From contig CANRAZ010000013.1 of the NCBI GenBank assembly GCA_947628705.1, positions 1-44,083 of the forward strand: a DNA stretch of 44,083 bases, read 5' to 3'. The DNA is from an uncultured Lachnospiraceae bacterium. GTDB taxonomy: Bacteria > Bacillota > Clostridia > Lachnospirales > Lachnospiraceae. Under the pieces are notes generated by a model. The model saw only the letters and a list, made by a program, of their open reading frames with translations, did no database searches and was not told where the DNA came from. How positions within the stretch are numbered: the stretch's first letter is position 1; every line of letters begins with the position of its first letter. Position numbers and translations under genes: made by a program. Shown in pieces: positions 7,162 through 15,894 of the stretch.

Positions 7162-7903
7162 AAAGAATTTTTTTAAAAAGGTAGTCAAAAGAAATCAGGT
7201 GATTATTGCAGCTCTTGCAGTAATGATCATAATTGCAGGCTATTTGAATATCTCGGGACAGTCCAATAGTCAGAAAACCGGCGGCAGTACAGTACAAAGC
7301 GGCGAAAACAAGGGAGATAATGCAGCGAACGATAAGGATGGGAACGGTAAGGAAGACGCTTCAAAGGAAGACAGCGTCTCATCAGGCGGCAACACGCTTG
7401 ACGTATCGGACGAAGACATAGTGCCTCCCGGAGATTCGGACAGTCAGGATCAGGAGGCGAGCAACAACGATATAAAGGACGAAGCTGTTTCGGGTACTGA
7501 GGGCGGCAGCAATGTCGGGAGCGCAATACTTGCAAGCACCGCGTTAGGAAGCAATTATTTCGGAAATGCAAAGCTCGGACGTGAACAGGTACGTGCTCAG
7601 AATAAAGAAACTCTTGAGGGCGTCATAAACGATTCTTCTATAGGCGACGATGCAAAAACTTCTGCAATCAACAGTCTGATTGCCATGACAGAGGCGGCGG
7701 CTCTTGAGGATGAGCTTGAAACCCTGCTTGAAGCAAAGGGATTTGAAACCGTCTGCTACATTGACAGCGACGAGGTTGATGTAATAGTGAATGCAAAAGA
7801 AATTACAGACCAGGACGTGGCAAAGATTGAGGACGTTGTGATGAGGAATACCGAAATTGACGCTACGGGAATAGTGATCACAGATGTTGTGACAGAGGAG
7901 TGA
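7148..7903 (+). CDS. spoIIIAH: Stage III sporulation protein AH
   Basis: SpoIIIAH is the mother-cell partner of forespore SpoIIQ and has a YscJ/FliF-like ring-building domain. The 251 residues show one N-terminal membrane helix (about 17-35), a long acidic, Gly/Ser/Asp-rich linker (about 40-140), and a C-terminal domain with RAQNKETLEGVI, a MTEAAALEDELETLLEAKGF stretch and a closing TGIVITDV. ATG 7148 has AAGGAG just upstream. It is the last gene of the operon. Confidence 0.92.
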   Translation: MTDSKKNFFKKVVKRNQVIIAALAVMIIIAGYLNISGQSNSQKTGGSTVQSGENKGDNAANDKDGNGKEDASKEDSVSSGGNTLDVSDEDIVPPGDSDSQDQEASNNDIKDEAVSGTEGGSNVGSAILASTALGSNYFGNAKLGREQVRAQNKETLEGVINDSSIGDDAKTSAINSLIAMTEAAALEDELETLLEAKGFETVCYIDSDEVDVIVNAKEITDQDVAKIEDVVMRNTEIDATGIVITDVVTEE

Positions 7904-7964
7904 TAAGAGCGAAAGTCAGAAAAAAGTCGGGAGCAAGATATAAAAGTCAGAAAAAACATTCGGG

Positions 7965-8058
7965 TTTTACGGGCCGTAAAAAACACTTGGAAAAATGTAT
8001 TAACTTTGATATAATGTAAAAAATATATGCATAAAAAGCCCTCTGTGGGCCCGTAAAA
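7965..8058. repeat. Inverted repeat flanking the asp23-type promoter
   Basis: TTTTACGGGCC (7965-7975) is the exact reverse complement of GGCCCGTAAAA (8048-8058). The first arm is also part of a near-perfect palindrome, TTTTACGGGCCGTAAAA (7965-7981), that could act as a weak terminator after spoIIIAH. The two arms bracket the promoter at 7987-8015. Confidence 0.55.
7987..8015 (+). promoter_or_regulatory. Sigma-A promoter of the asp23-type gene
   Basis: TTGGAA (7987-7992) and a perfect TATAAT (8010-8015) are separated by 17 bases. The start codon follows about 58 bases after the -10. This separates the vegetative gene block from the sporulation operon upstream. Confidence 0.8.
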
Positions 8059-8072
8059 CGGAGGAAAGTATA

Positions 8073-8459
8073 ATGGGAGAAAAAAATATAACTAATTATA
8101 CTGCGACCATTAATGTTGAGGATCCATGCGGTAATGTTAAAATTGCTGACGATGTGATTGCTTCCATTGCAGGAGTTGCGGCGACCGAGGTTGAAGGAGT
8201 TGCGGCAATGAGCGGAAACATTACAAATGAGATAGTCGGAAAGCTCGGAGTAAAGAACCTTTCAAAGGGAGTTGTAATCGATGTTCAGGATGACATCGTA
8301 ACGGTTAACCTGAATCTTACGATGCGTTACGGTTACAGCATTCCGAAGACGTCTGCCGAGGTACAGGAAAAGGTCAAGGCTTCAATAGAAAGCATGACGG
8401 GAATGACCGTTTCCTGCGTTGATATCCGAATTGCCGGAATAGAATTAGACAAAGCTTGA
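8073..8459 (+). CDS. Asp23/Gls24 (DUF322) family envelope-stress protein
   Basis: A 128-residue cytoplasmic protein of the Asp23/Gls24 family. The opening GNVKIADDVIASIAGVAATEVEGVAAM and the later KGVVIDVQDDIVTVNLNLTMRYGYSIP are typical. Family members associate with the cell envelope in several Gram-positives, and B. subtilis YqhY occupies the same place ahead of nusB. The exact biochemical role is unknown. It has a strong GGAGGAAAG ribosome site and its own promoter. Confidence 0.9.
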   Translation: MGEKNITNYTATINVEDPCGNVKIADDVIASIAGVAATEVEGVAAMSGNITNEIVGKLGVKNLSKGVVIDVQDDIVTVNLNLTMRYGYSIPKTSAEVQEKVKASIESMTGMTVSCVDIRIAGIELDKA

Positions 8460-8466
8460 TAATAAC

Positions 8467-8486
8467 AGGGAGTGGGCACACTCCTT
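8467..8486 (+). terminator. Hairpin between the asp23-type gene and nusB
   Basis: AGGGAGTG (8467-8474) pairs with CACTCCTT (8479-8486) around GGCA. The following bases TGTTTGTC are only moderately T-rich, so it may be a leaky terminator or processing site. Confidence 0.45.
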
Positions 8487-8536
8487 GTTTGTCGTTAAGA
8501 AAAAGCCGAAGTACAGGAGTTTGAGGTTTTATATTT

Positions 8537-8992
8537 ATGAAACAAAGCGTAAAAAGAAAGCACGCGGTTTTTTTGCTCTACATATCCGAATTTCACGAAA
8601 AAGAGGAAATGGAGGAACAGGCCGAACTGTATTTTAAATGCAACGCCGAAGAGGAGGCTTTAAAGAACAGCGAATCTGAGGACGGAATTAACGATACCGG
8701 CGCGGCTGAGGAAATCAAAGCAAAGTTTTATGCTGTCAGGGAAAAGCTGGGTATTATAGATGCCATGATCTCGTCCGTCAGCGACGGCTGGAAAATTGAC
8801 AGAATGGGACGTATTGACCTTGCGATTATGCGCATGGCTGTCTTTGAGATTTTTTTTGATGAAACTCCTTCTCCTGTAGCTATCAATGAGGCTGTGATTC
8901 TTGCCAAAAGGTACGGAGGGGACGACAGCTCTTCGGTCTTTATTAACGGGATATTGGGAAGATTAGAGAGAAACAGACAGAGCAATGAATAA
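8537..8992 (+). CDS. nusB: Transcription antitermination factor NusB
   Basis: NusB binds boxA RNA with NusE (S10) for processive rRNA transcription. The 151 residues are helical and carry the family ending ETPSPVAINEAVILAKRYGGDDSSSVFINGILGRL. The central segment between helices 2 and 4 is acidic and somewhat longer than usual. Its last 8 bases overlap the start of xseA. In B. subtilis folD lies between nusB and xseA; it is absent here. Confidence 0.93.
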   Translation: MKQSVKRKHAVFLLYISEFHEKEEMEEQAELYFKCNAEEEALKNSESEDGINDTGAAEEIKAKFYAVREKLGIIDAMISSVSDGWKIDRMGRIDLAIMRMAVFEIFFDETPSPVAINEAVILAKRYGGDDSSSVFINGILGRLERNRQSNE

Positions 8993-10268
8993 TACGGTTT
9001 CGGTCACACAACTGAACACATATATTAAAAATTTATTTGTCCGTGACGGAATTCTTTCCCGTATATCCGTAAAAGGAGAGGTGTCTAACTGCAAGTACCA
9101 TAATTCAGGACATATTTATTTTTCCCTTAAGGATGAAAGGTCGCAGCTTTCATGCGTTATGTTTTCGTCAGACAGGCTTAACGGGTTGAATTTTACGCTG
9201 GAGGACGGACAAAATGTTACTGTTACAGGTTCTGTCAGCGTGTATGAGCGTGGAGGCGTCTACAGCCTGCATGCAAGGACAATCGAGCTGAGCGGACAGG
9301 GCGAGCTCTATGTTAAGTTTGAGGCTTTGAAGAAGAGGCTTTATTCCGAAGGCTATTTTGCCGCATCTCACAAAAAAGCAATTCCCCGCTACGTAAAGAA
9401 ATTAGGCATTGTCACAGCAGAAACCGGAGCTGCCGTAAGGGATATAATAAATGTCTCAAGGAGAAGAAATCCGGGCATACAGCTTGTCCTCGCACCGGCA
9501 AAGGTACAGGGAGCCGGAGCTGCGGAGTCAGTCGTAAGGGCTCTTAAAAAGCTGGATGCATACGGCGTCGACTGTATAATAGTCGGCAGGGGCGGAGGCT
9601 CGATTGAGGATCTGTGGGCGTTTAACGAAGAAATAACAGCCATGGCCGTTTATGATTTGAAAACCCCTGTCATATCAGCCGTAGGCCATGAAACGGACAC
9701 CACAATTATAGACTACGTTTCCGATTTAAGGGCGCCGACGCCGAGCGCCGCAGCCGAGCTTGCGGTTTTCAGTCTTTCTGATTTGCAGTCAGAGCTTGTA
9801 GACGCAAGATACGATTTATATAAAACAATGAATACCCTGATTAATGCTGCAAGGCAGAAAATGGAGGTGCTGGGAAAAGATATTGAATATCTGGGACCTG
9901 TAAACAGGCTTGAACAGAAAAAAATAGAGCTTGACAGGACGGCGAACCGGATAGGAGAGGCGATGCGCCTGAAAATTCTGACTGCGAGAAATGCAGCCGA
10001 CTTAATGCCGGACAAGCTCAGCAATTTGATCTGGACGGCATTTAACAGGACAAGGCACCGCTCCGCAGTATTTACCGAGCAGCTGAAAAGGCTTTCGCCT
10101 ATCGAAAAAATCTCTAAGGGCTATGCCTATGTGTCCCATGAAAATAAGGGCGTTACAAGCATTGCGCAGGTGAATTACGGAGACTGTATCGAGGTCAGCG
10201 TCGTTGACGGCGCTCTTGTCTGTGAAGTAGAAGAAATTATTCCGAAAAACATTCCGGGTGAGGAATGA
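8985..10268 (+). CDS. xseA: Exodeoxyribonuclease VII large subunit
   Basis: XseA with XseB degrades single-stranded DNA into acid-soluble oligonucleotides. The 427 residues comprise an N-terminal OB fold (about 5-100, VSVTQLNTYIK, GEVSNCKYHNSGHIYFSLKD), the catalytic region with GIVTAETGAAVRDI, GRGGGSIEDLWAFN and SAVGHETDTTIIDYVSDLRAPTPSAAAE, then a long coiled region. Overlap with nusB and close spacing to xseB indicate one transcript. The length is near the family norm. Confidence 0.95.
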   Translation: MNNTVSVTQLNTYIKNLFVRDGILSRISVKGEVSNCKYHNSGHIYFSLKDERSQLSCVMFSSDRLNGLNFTLEDGQNVTVTGSVSVYERGGVYSLHARTIELSGQGELYVKFEALKKRLYSEGYFAASHKKAIPRYVKKLGIVTAETGAAVRDIINVSRRRNPGIQLVLAPAKVQGAGAAESVVRALKKLDAYGVDCIIVGRGGGSIEDLWAFNEEITAMAVYDLKTPVISAVGHETDTTIIDYVSDLRAPTPSAAAELAVFSLSDLQSELVDARYDLYKTMNTLINAARQKMEVLGKDIEYLGPVNRLEQKKIELDRTANRIGEAMRLKILTARNAADLMPDKLSNLIWTAFNRTRHRSAVFTEQLKRLSPIEKISKGYAYVSHENKGVTSIAQVNYGDCIEVSVVDGALVCEVEEIIPKNIPGEE

Positions 10269-10341
10269 AAAAAGACCTGCCTGTAAAAGCAGGAGCTTTT
10301 GTTAAGCAGAAAAAATGCTTATACCTTTTAGGAGATATGAT

Positions 10342-10545
10342 ATGGAAGAAAACAAGCTTTCCCTTGAGGAACGTATGAAAAGGTTGAATGAAATAATCAA
10401 GGAGATGGAGAATCCCGATATTTCTCTTGAAGAATCCTTTGAACTTTATAAAAAGGGAGTCACTGAACTTAAAGAATGCAACGATATGATAGACGGGATT
10501 GAAAAGGAACTCATTATTCTTGAAGAAGGGCAGGAGCAGCTATGA
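10342..10545 (+). CDS. xseB: Exodeoxyribonuclease VII small subunit
   Basis: The 67-residue product has the typical LSLEERMKRLNEIIKEMENPD and SLEESFELYKKG pattern of the helical XseB subunit, several copies of which decorate the coiled arm of XseA. ATG 10342 has AGGAG 7 bases upstream and gives the usual length; an ATG at 10315 would add nine atypical residues. Its TGA overlaps the ispA start as ATGA. Confidence 0.93.
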   Translation: MEENKLSLEERMKRLNEIIKEMENPDISLEESFELYKKGVTELKECNDMIDGIEKELIILEEGQEQL

Positions 10546-11453
10546 CCGATTTTAAAGACAGGCTCTCTGCGGCTCAGAAAGAAGTAAATGAGGTAATCGA
10601 AGCCTTTCTTCCGAAGGAAGAGGGTAAAGCAAGGCTTATTTTTGAGGCGATGAATTACAGCGTGAGAAACGGAGGAAAAAGGCTGAGGCCGCTTCTTATG
10701 CGTGAGAGCTTTCGGGCATTTGGCGGCGATAAATTGACGGAAAAGCTTTTAACCGAACCCTTCATGGCGGCAATAGAAATGATTCATTCCTACTCGCTTG
10801 TGCATGACGATTTGCCTGAAATGGATAACGATATGTACAGAAGGGGCAAGCTTACTACGCATGCGGCTTACGGGCAGGATATTGCAGTGCTTGCCGGCGA
10901 CGCCCTTCTTAATTATGCCTATGAGACGATAATATCGGCCTGCGTAAGCGCAGATACGGCCGAGAAAAGGCTGGCGGCGGTCAGGGCGGCTGAAATTATC
11001 AGCGTAAAGGCAGGGGTTTACGGCATGGTAGGAGGTCAGACCGTCGATGTTTCAAAAACAGGGCAGAGGCTTGACGATTCCGAGCTTGAGTTTATTTACG
11101 AATTAAAGACCGGAGCTCTTCTTGAGGCGGCGCTGACGGTAGGAGCCGTGCTTGCCGGAGCCACTGACGAGAAGGTCGCCAAAATTGAAACGGCGTCAAA
11201 AAGAATCGGAATGGCTTTTCAGATAAAGGACGATATACTTGATGAAACCTCAACTGACGAGATTTTGGGAAAGCCTGTCCACAGCGACGCAGAGAATAAT
11301 AAAACCACTTATGTTACTCTGCACGGGATTGAGACCGCCGCAAAGGAAGCGGACAGACTGGCGGCTGAAGCAAAAATGATACTGGATGAGCTTGGACTGT
11401 GCGGTGATTTCTTAAGCGGACTCTTTAACTATCTTGTCGAAAGACAGCATTAA
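10542..11453 (+). CDS. ispA: Farnesyl/geranyl diphosphate synthase
   Basis: A short-chain E-polyprenyl synthase that condenses isopentenyl diphosphate onto allylic diphosphates for quinone and undecaprenyl synthesis. The first aspartate-rich motif DDLPEMD is at about 89-95 and the second, KDDILDETSTD, near 229-239; GGKRLRP binds substrate diphosphate. The usual MDNDDLRRG is MDNDMYRRG here. The length of 303 is normal. Coupling to xseB and position before dxs match the common Firmicute order. Confidence 0.94.
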   Translation: MTDFKDRLSAAQKEVNEVIEAFLPKEEGKARLIFEAMNYSVRNGGKRLRPLLMRESFRAFGGDKLTEKLLTEPFMAAIEMIHSYSLVHDDLPEMDNDMYRRGKLTTHAAYGQDIAVLAGDALLNYAYETIISACVSADTAEKRLAAVRAAEIISVKAGVYGMVGGQTVDVSKTGQRLDDSELEFIYELKTGALLEAALTVGAVLAGATDEKVAKIETASKRIGMAFQIKDDILDETSTDEILGKPVHSDAENNKTTYVTLHGIETAAKEADRLAAEAKMILDELGLCGDFLSGLFNYLVERQH

Positions 11454-11561
11454 CTGTTTTGCGTAATTACGGAAACGGCTCGTTGGACGCAGAAATTCAG
11501 CCTGCTGCGGAGGTTCGTGCGAAAAATGCCGTTATGCCGGTATTCACACAGCTGTTTGTGT

Positions 11562-11640
11562 CGAGAACGTCGCAAATAAGCTTGCGTCTGCCGTGGGAAA
11601 AACGCTGTTTGTGTTTTCTGTGCGTTGTATCACGTTCTCG
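11562..11640. repeat. Distant 9-bp inverted repeat in the ispA-dxs gap
   Basis: CGAGAACGT (11562-11570) is matched by ACGTTCTCG (11632-11640), immediately ahead of the dxs ribosome site. Between them GCTGTTTGTGT occurs twice. The 201-base gap has no gene. Folding could hold the dxs ribosome site, but no known riboswitch pattern is recognisable. Confidence 0.4.
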
Positions 11641-11654
11641 GAATGGAGATTAAA

Positions 11655-13523
11655 ATGGGTCATTATCTTAACAGGATAAAAAAGCCTAACGATATAAAAA
11701 AAATACCTGCCGACAAATATCCCGAGCTTGCAAAGGAGATAAGGCAATATCTTATAAAAACGGTTTCTGATACCGGCGGACACCTTGCGAGCAATCTCGG
11801 AACGGTTGAGCTTACGATAGCGCTTCACGCATGCCTTAATCTTCCGGAGGATAAAATCATATGGGATGTGGGACACCAGTCCTACGTACATAAGATTCTC
11901 AGCGGAAGGAAGGAACAGCTGAAAAACCTCAGACAGTTTGGAGGAATCAGCGGTTTCCCGAAGGAAGAGGAAAGCGAATGCGACGCCTATGACACGGGTC
12001 ACAGCACTACGAGCATATCCGTGGCGGCAGGCTATTCACGGGCAAGGGATATCAACGGCGAAAAATACAAGGTCGTAGCGGTAATAGGAGACGGCTCGCT
12101 TTCCGGCGGCATGGCTTATGAGGCGATAAACAACCTGACCGGCTATAAGACAAATACGATTATAATTCTTAACGACAATGAAATGTCCATTTCGAGAAAC
12201 GTAGGCGGCATGGCGCGTTATCTTGAAAAAATAAGGACTAATACCAAATATCTGGATTTTAAGGGAGATGTGGAAAACGTGCTTACAAAGACGGATTTTG
12301 GTACTAAGGTTGCGGACAGACTTAAGAAAACCAAGAATTCGATCAGGGATCTTATTACGCCGGGCGAATACTTCAAGGACATGGGACTTGGCTATTTCGG
12401 TCCGGTAGACGGTCATAACATAAACGACCTTATCAGAGCCGTTGAAGCGGCAAAAACCTACAAGGGCGCCGTTTTGGTGCATGTTCTGACCACTAAAGGA
12501 AAGGGCTATAAATATGCCGAAAGCAATCCGAGCAAGTTTCACGGCATAGAGCCTTTTGACGCTGCTACCGGAGAATTAAGAGCGGCGCCTGCCAAAGAAA
12601 GCTACACCTCCGTTTTCGGAAGAGTCCTGTGCGACATTGCAGAAGAAGATGTGAGGATAACCGCAATAACGGCTGCGATGGCAGGAGGAACGGGACTTCT
12701 GGATTTTCAGAGCAGGTTCCCAAAGAGATTTTTTGACGTGGGTATTGCAGAGGAACATGCGGTCACATTTGCAGGCGGCATGGCGGCGGCAGGAATGCAC
12801 CCGGTTGTCTGCATTTATTCAACTTTTTTACAGCGTGCCTACGACCAGATCCTGCATGATGTTTGCCTTACGCGAAAAAATGTTATATTTGCAATAGACA
12901 GGGCGGGCATCGTAGGAAATGACGGTAAGACCCACCAAGGAATATATGACATCGCCTTTCTGTCTACCATACCCGGACTTACGGTCATATCCCCTAAGGA
13001 CGGCGCAGAGCTTGTTCAGGCTCTTTACTTTGCAAAAGACTTTGAAGGACCTATCGCAGTGCGCTATCCCAGAGGAGAGGCTTATTTTAGCGGTATTGAC
13101 GAGGAACCCATCCGTTACGGGAAATCCGAGCTTATTTCAAAGGGGAAAAGTCTTGCAATAATCAGTCTTGGCGCAATATTTAAGGAGACGGCCGAAGCAG
13201 CACAGCTTTTAGAAAATGATGATATCAGCGTTACCTTTGTAAACGCACGTTTTTCAAGCCCTATGGACACGGAAATGCTGGATTCGCTGATGGGGCACGG
13301 CATGATAGCGGTAGTTGAGGAAGGAACCTCATCGGGCGGTTTTGGAGAGCATGTCGCAGCCTTCCTTGCAGGGAACGGCTACAAGGGCAAGTTCCTTTCC
13401 GTTTCTCTGCCCGATGTCTACGTGGAGCACGGAACAAGAGCAGAGCTTGCGCATAAATACGGCATTGACGCAGAGGGAATATATAACTCTCTGCTGAAAA
13501 AATACAGAGAGCCGGAGAACTGA
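11655..13523 (+). CDS. dxs: 1-deoxy-D-xylulose-5-phosphate synthase
   Basis: Dxs makes the first intermediate of the MEP isoprenoid pathway from pyruvate and glyceraldehyde 3-phosphate, using thiamine diphosphate. The 622 residues show GGHLASNLGTVELT, WDVGHQSYVHK, the cofactor motif GDGSLSGGMAYEAINN (near 145), and the transketolase-like central part with DVGIAEEHAVTFAGGMA and YSTFLQRAYDQ. I chose ATG 11655 with TGGAG upstream; ATG 11643 is in frame but overlaps that site. It ends two bases before tlyA, so the two are cotranscribed. Confidence 0.95.
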   Translation: MGHYLNRIKKPNDIKKIPADKYPELAKEIRQYLIKTVSDTGGHLASNLGTVELTIALHACLNLPEDKIIWDVGHQSYVHKILSGRKEQLKNLRQFGGISGFPKEEESECDAYDTGHSTTSISVAAGYSRARDINGEKYKVVAVIGDGSLSGGMAYEAINNLTGYKTNTIIILNDNEMSISRNVGGMARYLEKIRTNTKYLDFKGDVENVLTKTDFGTKVADRLKKTKNSIRDLITPGEYFKDMGLGYFGPVDGHNINDLIRAVEAAKTYKGAVLVHVLTTKGKGYKYAESNPSKFHGIEPFDAATGELRAAPAKESYTSVFGRVLCDIAEEDVRITAITAAMAGGTGLLDFQSRFPKRFFDVGIAEEHAVTFAGGMAAAGMHPVVCIYSTFLQRAYDQILHDVCLTRKNVIFAIDRAGIVGNDGKTHQGIYDIAFLSTIPGLTVISPKDGAELVQALYFAKDFEGPIAVRYPRGEAYFSGIDEEPIRYGKSELISKGKSLAIISLGAIFKETAEAAQLLENDDISVTFVNARFSSPMDTEMLDSLMGHGMIAVVEEGTSSGGFGEHVAAFLAGNGYKGKFLSVSLPDVYVEHGTRAELAHKYGIDAEGIYNSLLKKYREPEN

Positions 13524-13524
13524 T

Positions 13525-14343
13525 ATGAAGGAAAGACTGGATGTGCTTTTGGTGAAAAGAGGTCTTGCCGAATCAAGGGAAAAGGCAAAGGCTGTTATTA
13601 TGGCAGGAGACGTTTTTGTTGACGGAGCGCGCGAGGATAAAGCCGGAACCATGTTTAGCGAGGCTGTCGGAATTGAGGTTAAAGGACAGAAGCTGAGGTA
13701 TGTCAGCAGAGGCGGACTCAAGCTGGAAAAGGCTGTTAATGAATACGGGCTTGACCTTAACGGAAAGGTGTGCATGGACGTCGGCTCCAGTACGGGGGGC
13801 TTTACCGACTGTATGCTTCATAACGGAGCAAAGAGGGTATATGCGGTTGACGTCGGCACTAACCAGCTTGCATGGAAATTAAGGAACGATGAAAGAGTCG
13901 TTTCAATGGAGAAGACGAACATCAGAAACGTTACTCCTGATGATATTCCCGAACAGATTGATTTTGTTTCGGTTGACGTCGCGTTTATTTCTCTCACAAA
14001 GGTTCTTGCTCCGGTAAGGAAACTGATGAAGCCTGAGGCAGAGGCCGTGTGTCTGATTAAACCGCAGTTTGAAGCCGGAAGGGAAAAGGTCGGGAAAAAG
14101 GGAGTAGTAAGGGACAGAGACACTCATCTTGAGGTGGTAAAAGGAATATTGGTGTTTATCTGCATGTGCGGATTCATACCGCTGCATTTGACCTTTTCGC
14201 CGATAAAAGGACCGGAAGGCAATATAGAGTACCTTCTGCATATGAAAAGAAACGAAGACCCTGATTCGGAAACGGGCATTGAGAATTTTCTCTCTTTGGC
14301 TGAAAAGGTCGTTTCGGATGCGCATTCCGAGCTTGATAATTGA
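13525..14343 (+). CDS. tlyA: TlyA-family rRNA 2'-O-methyltransferase
   Basis: An N-terminal S4 RNA-binding domain (about 1-60, RLDVLLVKRGLAESREKAKA) precedes an FtsJ-like methyltransferase domain with the S-adenosylmethionine loop DVGSSTGGFTDCM near residue 85 and LIKPQFEAGRE. TlyA proteins methylate 16S and 23S rRNA cytidines. The B. subtilis equivalent YqxC lies in the same position between dxs and ahrC. The 272-residue length is normal. Earlier hemolysin annotations of this family are best ignored. Confidence 0.93.
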   Translation: MKERLDVLLVKRGLAESREKAKAVIMAGDVFVDGAREDKAGTMFSEAVGIEVKGQKLRYVSRGGLKLEKAVNEYGLDLNGKVCMDVGSSTGGFTDCMLHNGAKRVYAVDVGTNQLAWKLRNDERVVSMEKTNIRNVTPDDIPEQIDFVSVDVAFISLTKVLAPVRKLMKPEAEAVCLIKPQFEAGREKVGKKGVVRDRDTHLEVVKGILVFICMCGFIPLHLTFSPIKGPEGNIEYLLHMKRNEDPDSETGIENFLSLAEKVVSDAHSELDN

Positions 14344-14442
14344 GCCGTATTCAGACTTCTTCTAAGATAACGCATTTTTGAATCGGTGCGGATCCTATAT
14401 TTGTACCTGTTCAGCTTGAAACACTCCGGAGTGAGGACTACT

Positions 14443-15276
14443 ATGAAACACTTATGTATTGTTGCAAACAGAAACAAGGAAGGCGCCGCCGAGCTTGCCA
14501 AACAGCTTGAAGCCTACATAATGGAAAAGGGCGGGAGCTGTTACATGGCTCCGTGTGAAGCCGTGAATTGCAGGTTTACCTGTGCGGCCGACATACCTGA
14601 AGGGACCGAGGGAATCATCGTTATTGGCGGCGACGGAACGTTTTTACAGGCGGCAAGGGATCTCGCCGCGCTTGACCTTCCGTTAATCGGCATTAACATG
14701 GGAAGCCTCGGATTCCTTACGATGACTGAATCGGCAGAGGCGTTTAACACGGTCGATATGCTGTTTGAGGACAGGTACAGCATCAATTACCGTATGCAGC
14801 TAAAAGTTAATGCAAAGGATAAAAGACAGGAGACGGCTCTTAACGATGTGGTTATCAGCCGCGGGGGTTATTCTCATCTTGTGGGAATTACGGTATATAT
14901 TAACGGGCAGCTTTTCAGCTCCTATGAGGGAGACGGACTGATTGTTTCCACTCCGACCGGCTCGACGGGATATAACCTTAGCACGGGAGGACCGATTGTT
15001 GCGCCCGGTGTCGAGGCGATAATAATAACGCCGATTTGCCCCCATGCCTTTAATGCAAGAAGCTTTGTGGTTTCATCGGATGATACGATTGTGATAAGGC
15101 TTCAGGGGAACAGGCACAAATGCATGGAAAATGCTTTCGTTACAATAGACGGAGATGAATACACGGAGCTTGCCTACGGAGAAGAAATTGTTATTGAAAA
15201 ATCTCCGATGAGGTGTAAAATGTGTATGTTGCCTGAAAATTCATTTATAGACATGCTAAACAGTAAATTTAACTAG
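14443..15276 (+). CDS. nadK: NAD kinase
   Basis: NadK phosphorylates NAD to NADP. The 277 residues have the GGDGT motif at about 62-66, NMGSLGFLT, the NDVVISRG substrate region, GDGLIVSTPTGSTGYNLSTGGPI, and a C-terminal beta-rich domain. I chose ATG 14443, preceded by GGAG and GAGG; an ATG at 14386 would add 19 atypical residues. It lies between tlyA and argR, where many Clostridia have it. Confidence 0.95.
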   Translation: MKHLCIVANRNKEGAAELAKQLEAYIMEKGGSCYMAPCEAVNCRFTCAADIPEGTEGIIVIGGDGTFLQAARDLAALDLPLIGINMGSLGFLTMTESAEAFNTVDMLFEDRYSINYRMQLKVNAKDKRQETALNDVVISRGGYSHLVGITVYINGQLFSSYEGDGLIVSTPTGSTGYNLSTGGPIVAPGVEAIIITPICPHAFNARSFVVSSDDTIVIRLQGNRHKCMENAFVTIDGDEYTELAYGEEIVIEKSPMRCKMCMLPENSFIDMLNSKFN

Positions 15277-15287
15277 CCAGACTTGTC

Positions 15288-15309
15288 TTTGTCTGCACGG
15301 TCGGACAAA
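15288..15309 (+). other. Hairpin in the nadK-argR gap
   Basis: TTTGTCTG (15288-15295) pairs with CGGACAAA (15302-15309) with one wobble and a 6-base loop. There is no T run after it, so it is not a standard terminator. The remaining gap is A-rich with repeated GGACA words and no certain promoter or ARG box. Confidence 0.35.
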
Positions 15310-15391
15310 AACGAATCGGACAGGAAATTGACAGGTATTGGACTGAGCGGAATTTTACAGGATTCTTCTTGGCGGCAGAGAGGGCGGCACG

Positions 15392-15847
15392 ATGAAAAAT
15401 GCCAGACAAAAACAGATACTTAATATAATTGAGGCATATGAGATCGATACTCAGGACGAACTGTGCAGGAGATTAAAGGCCATGGGTTTTGATGTTACTC
15501 AGGCTACGGTTTCTAGAGATATCAGGGAGCTGCAGCTTACGAAGATAGTTGGTGCGGGAGGCAGATTCAAGTATGCTTCGCTTTCATCGGCCCAGAACAC
15601 GGACAGCGACAGAAAAAGGCATCTTCGTATAATAAAAGAAGCGGTTCGTTCTGCGGATACGGCCGGAAATATTCTTGTAATAAAAACCAATCCCGGAATG
15701 GCTCCTGCGGTCGGCGCCGCAATAGATTCAATGGGGCTGCCTGAGGTAGTCGGCTGCATAGCCGGCGATGATGCAATTATGTGCGCTGTGAAAAAGCCGG
15801 AGGATGCCGAGGCTATCATAGATAAAATAAGTTTGCCGCGCGCGTAG
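15392..15847 (+). CDS. argR: Arginine repressor
   Basis: ArgR (AhrC) is a hexameric arginine-responsive regulator of arginine synthesis and breakdown. The N-terminal winged helix (about 1-70) has ATVSRDIRELQLTKI; the C-terminal oligomerisation and arginine-binding domain has TNPGMAPAVGAAID and VVGCIAGDDAIM. The 151-residue length is typical. In B. subtilis ahrC also sits between yqxC and recN. The ribosome site is weak (GGGCGGCACG region). No arginine genes are in the window. Confidence 0.94.
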   Translation: MKNARQKQILNIIEAYEIDTQDELCRRLKAMGFDVTQATVSRDIRELQLTKIVGAGGRFKYASLSSAQNTDSDRKRHLRIIKEAVRSADTAGNILVIKTNPGMAPAVGAAIDSMGLPEVVGCIAGDDAIMCAVKKPEDAEAIIDKISLPRA

Positions 15848-15861
15848 CTGACAGACGCGCG
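15839..15861 (+). other. GC-rich hairpin over the argR stop codon
   Basis: CGCGCGT (15839-15845) pairs with ACGCGCG (15855-15861) around a 9-base loop containing the argR stop. No T run follows. It could slow transcription or protect mRNA between argR and yebC. Confidence 0.4.
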
Positions 15862-15894
15862 GTACCTAAGAAAAATGTAATCGGAGGATTTTTT

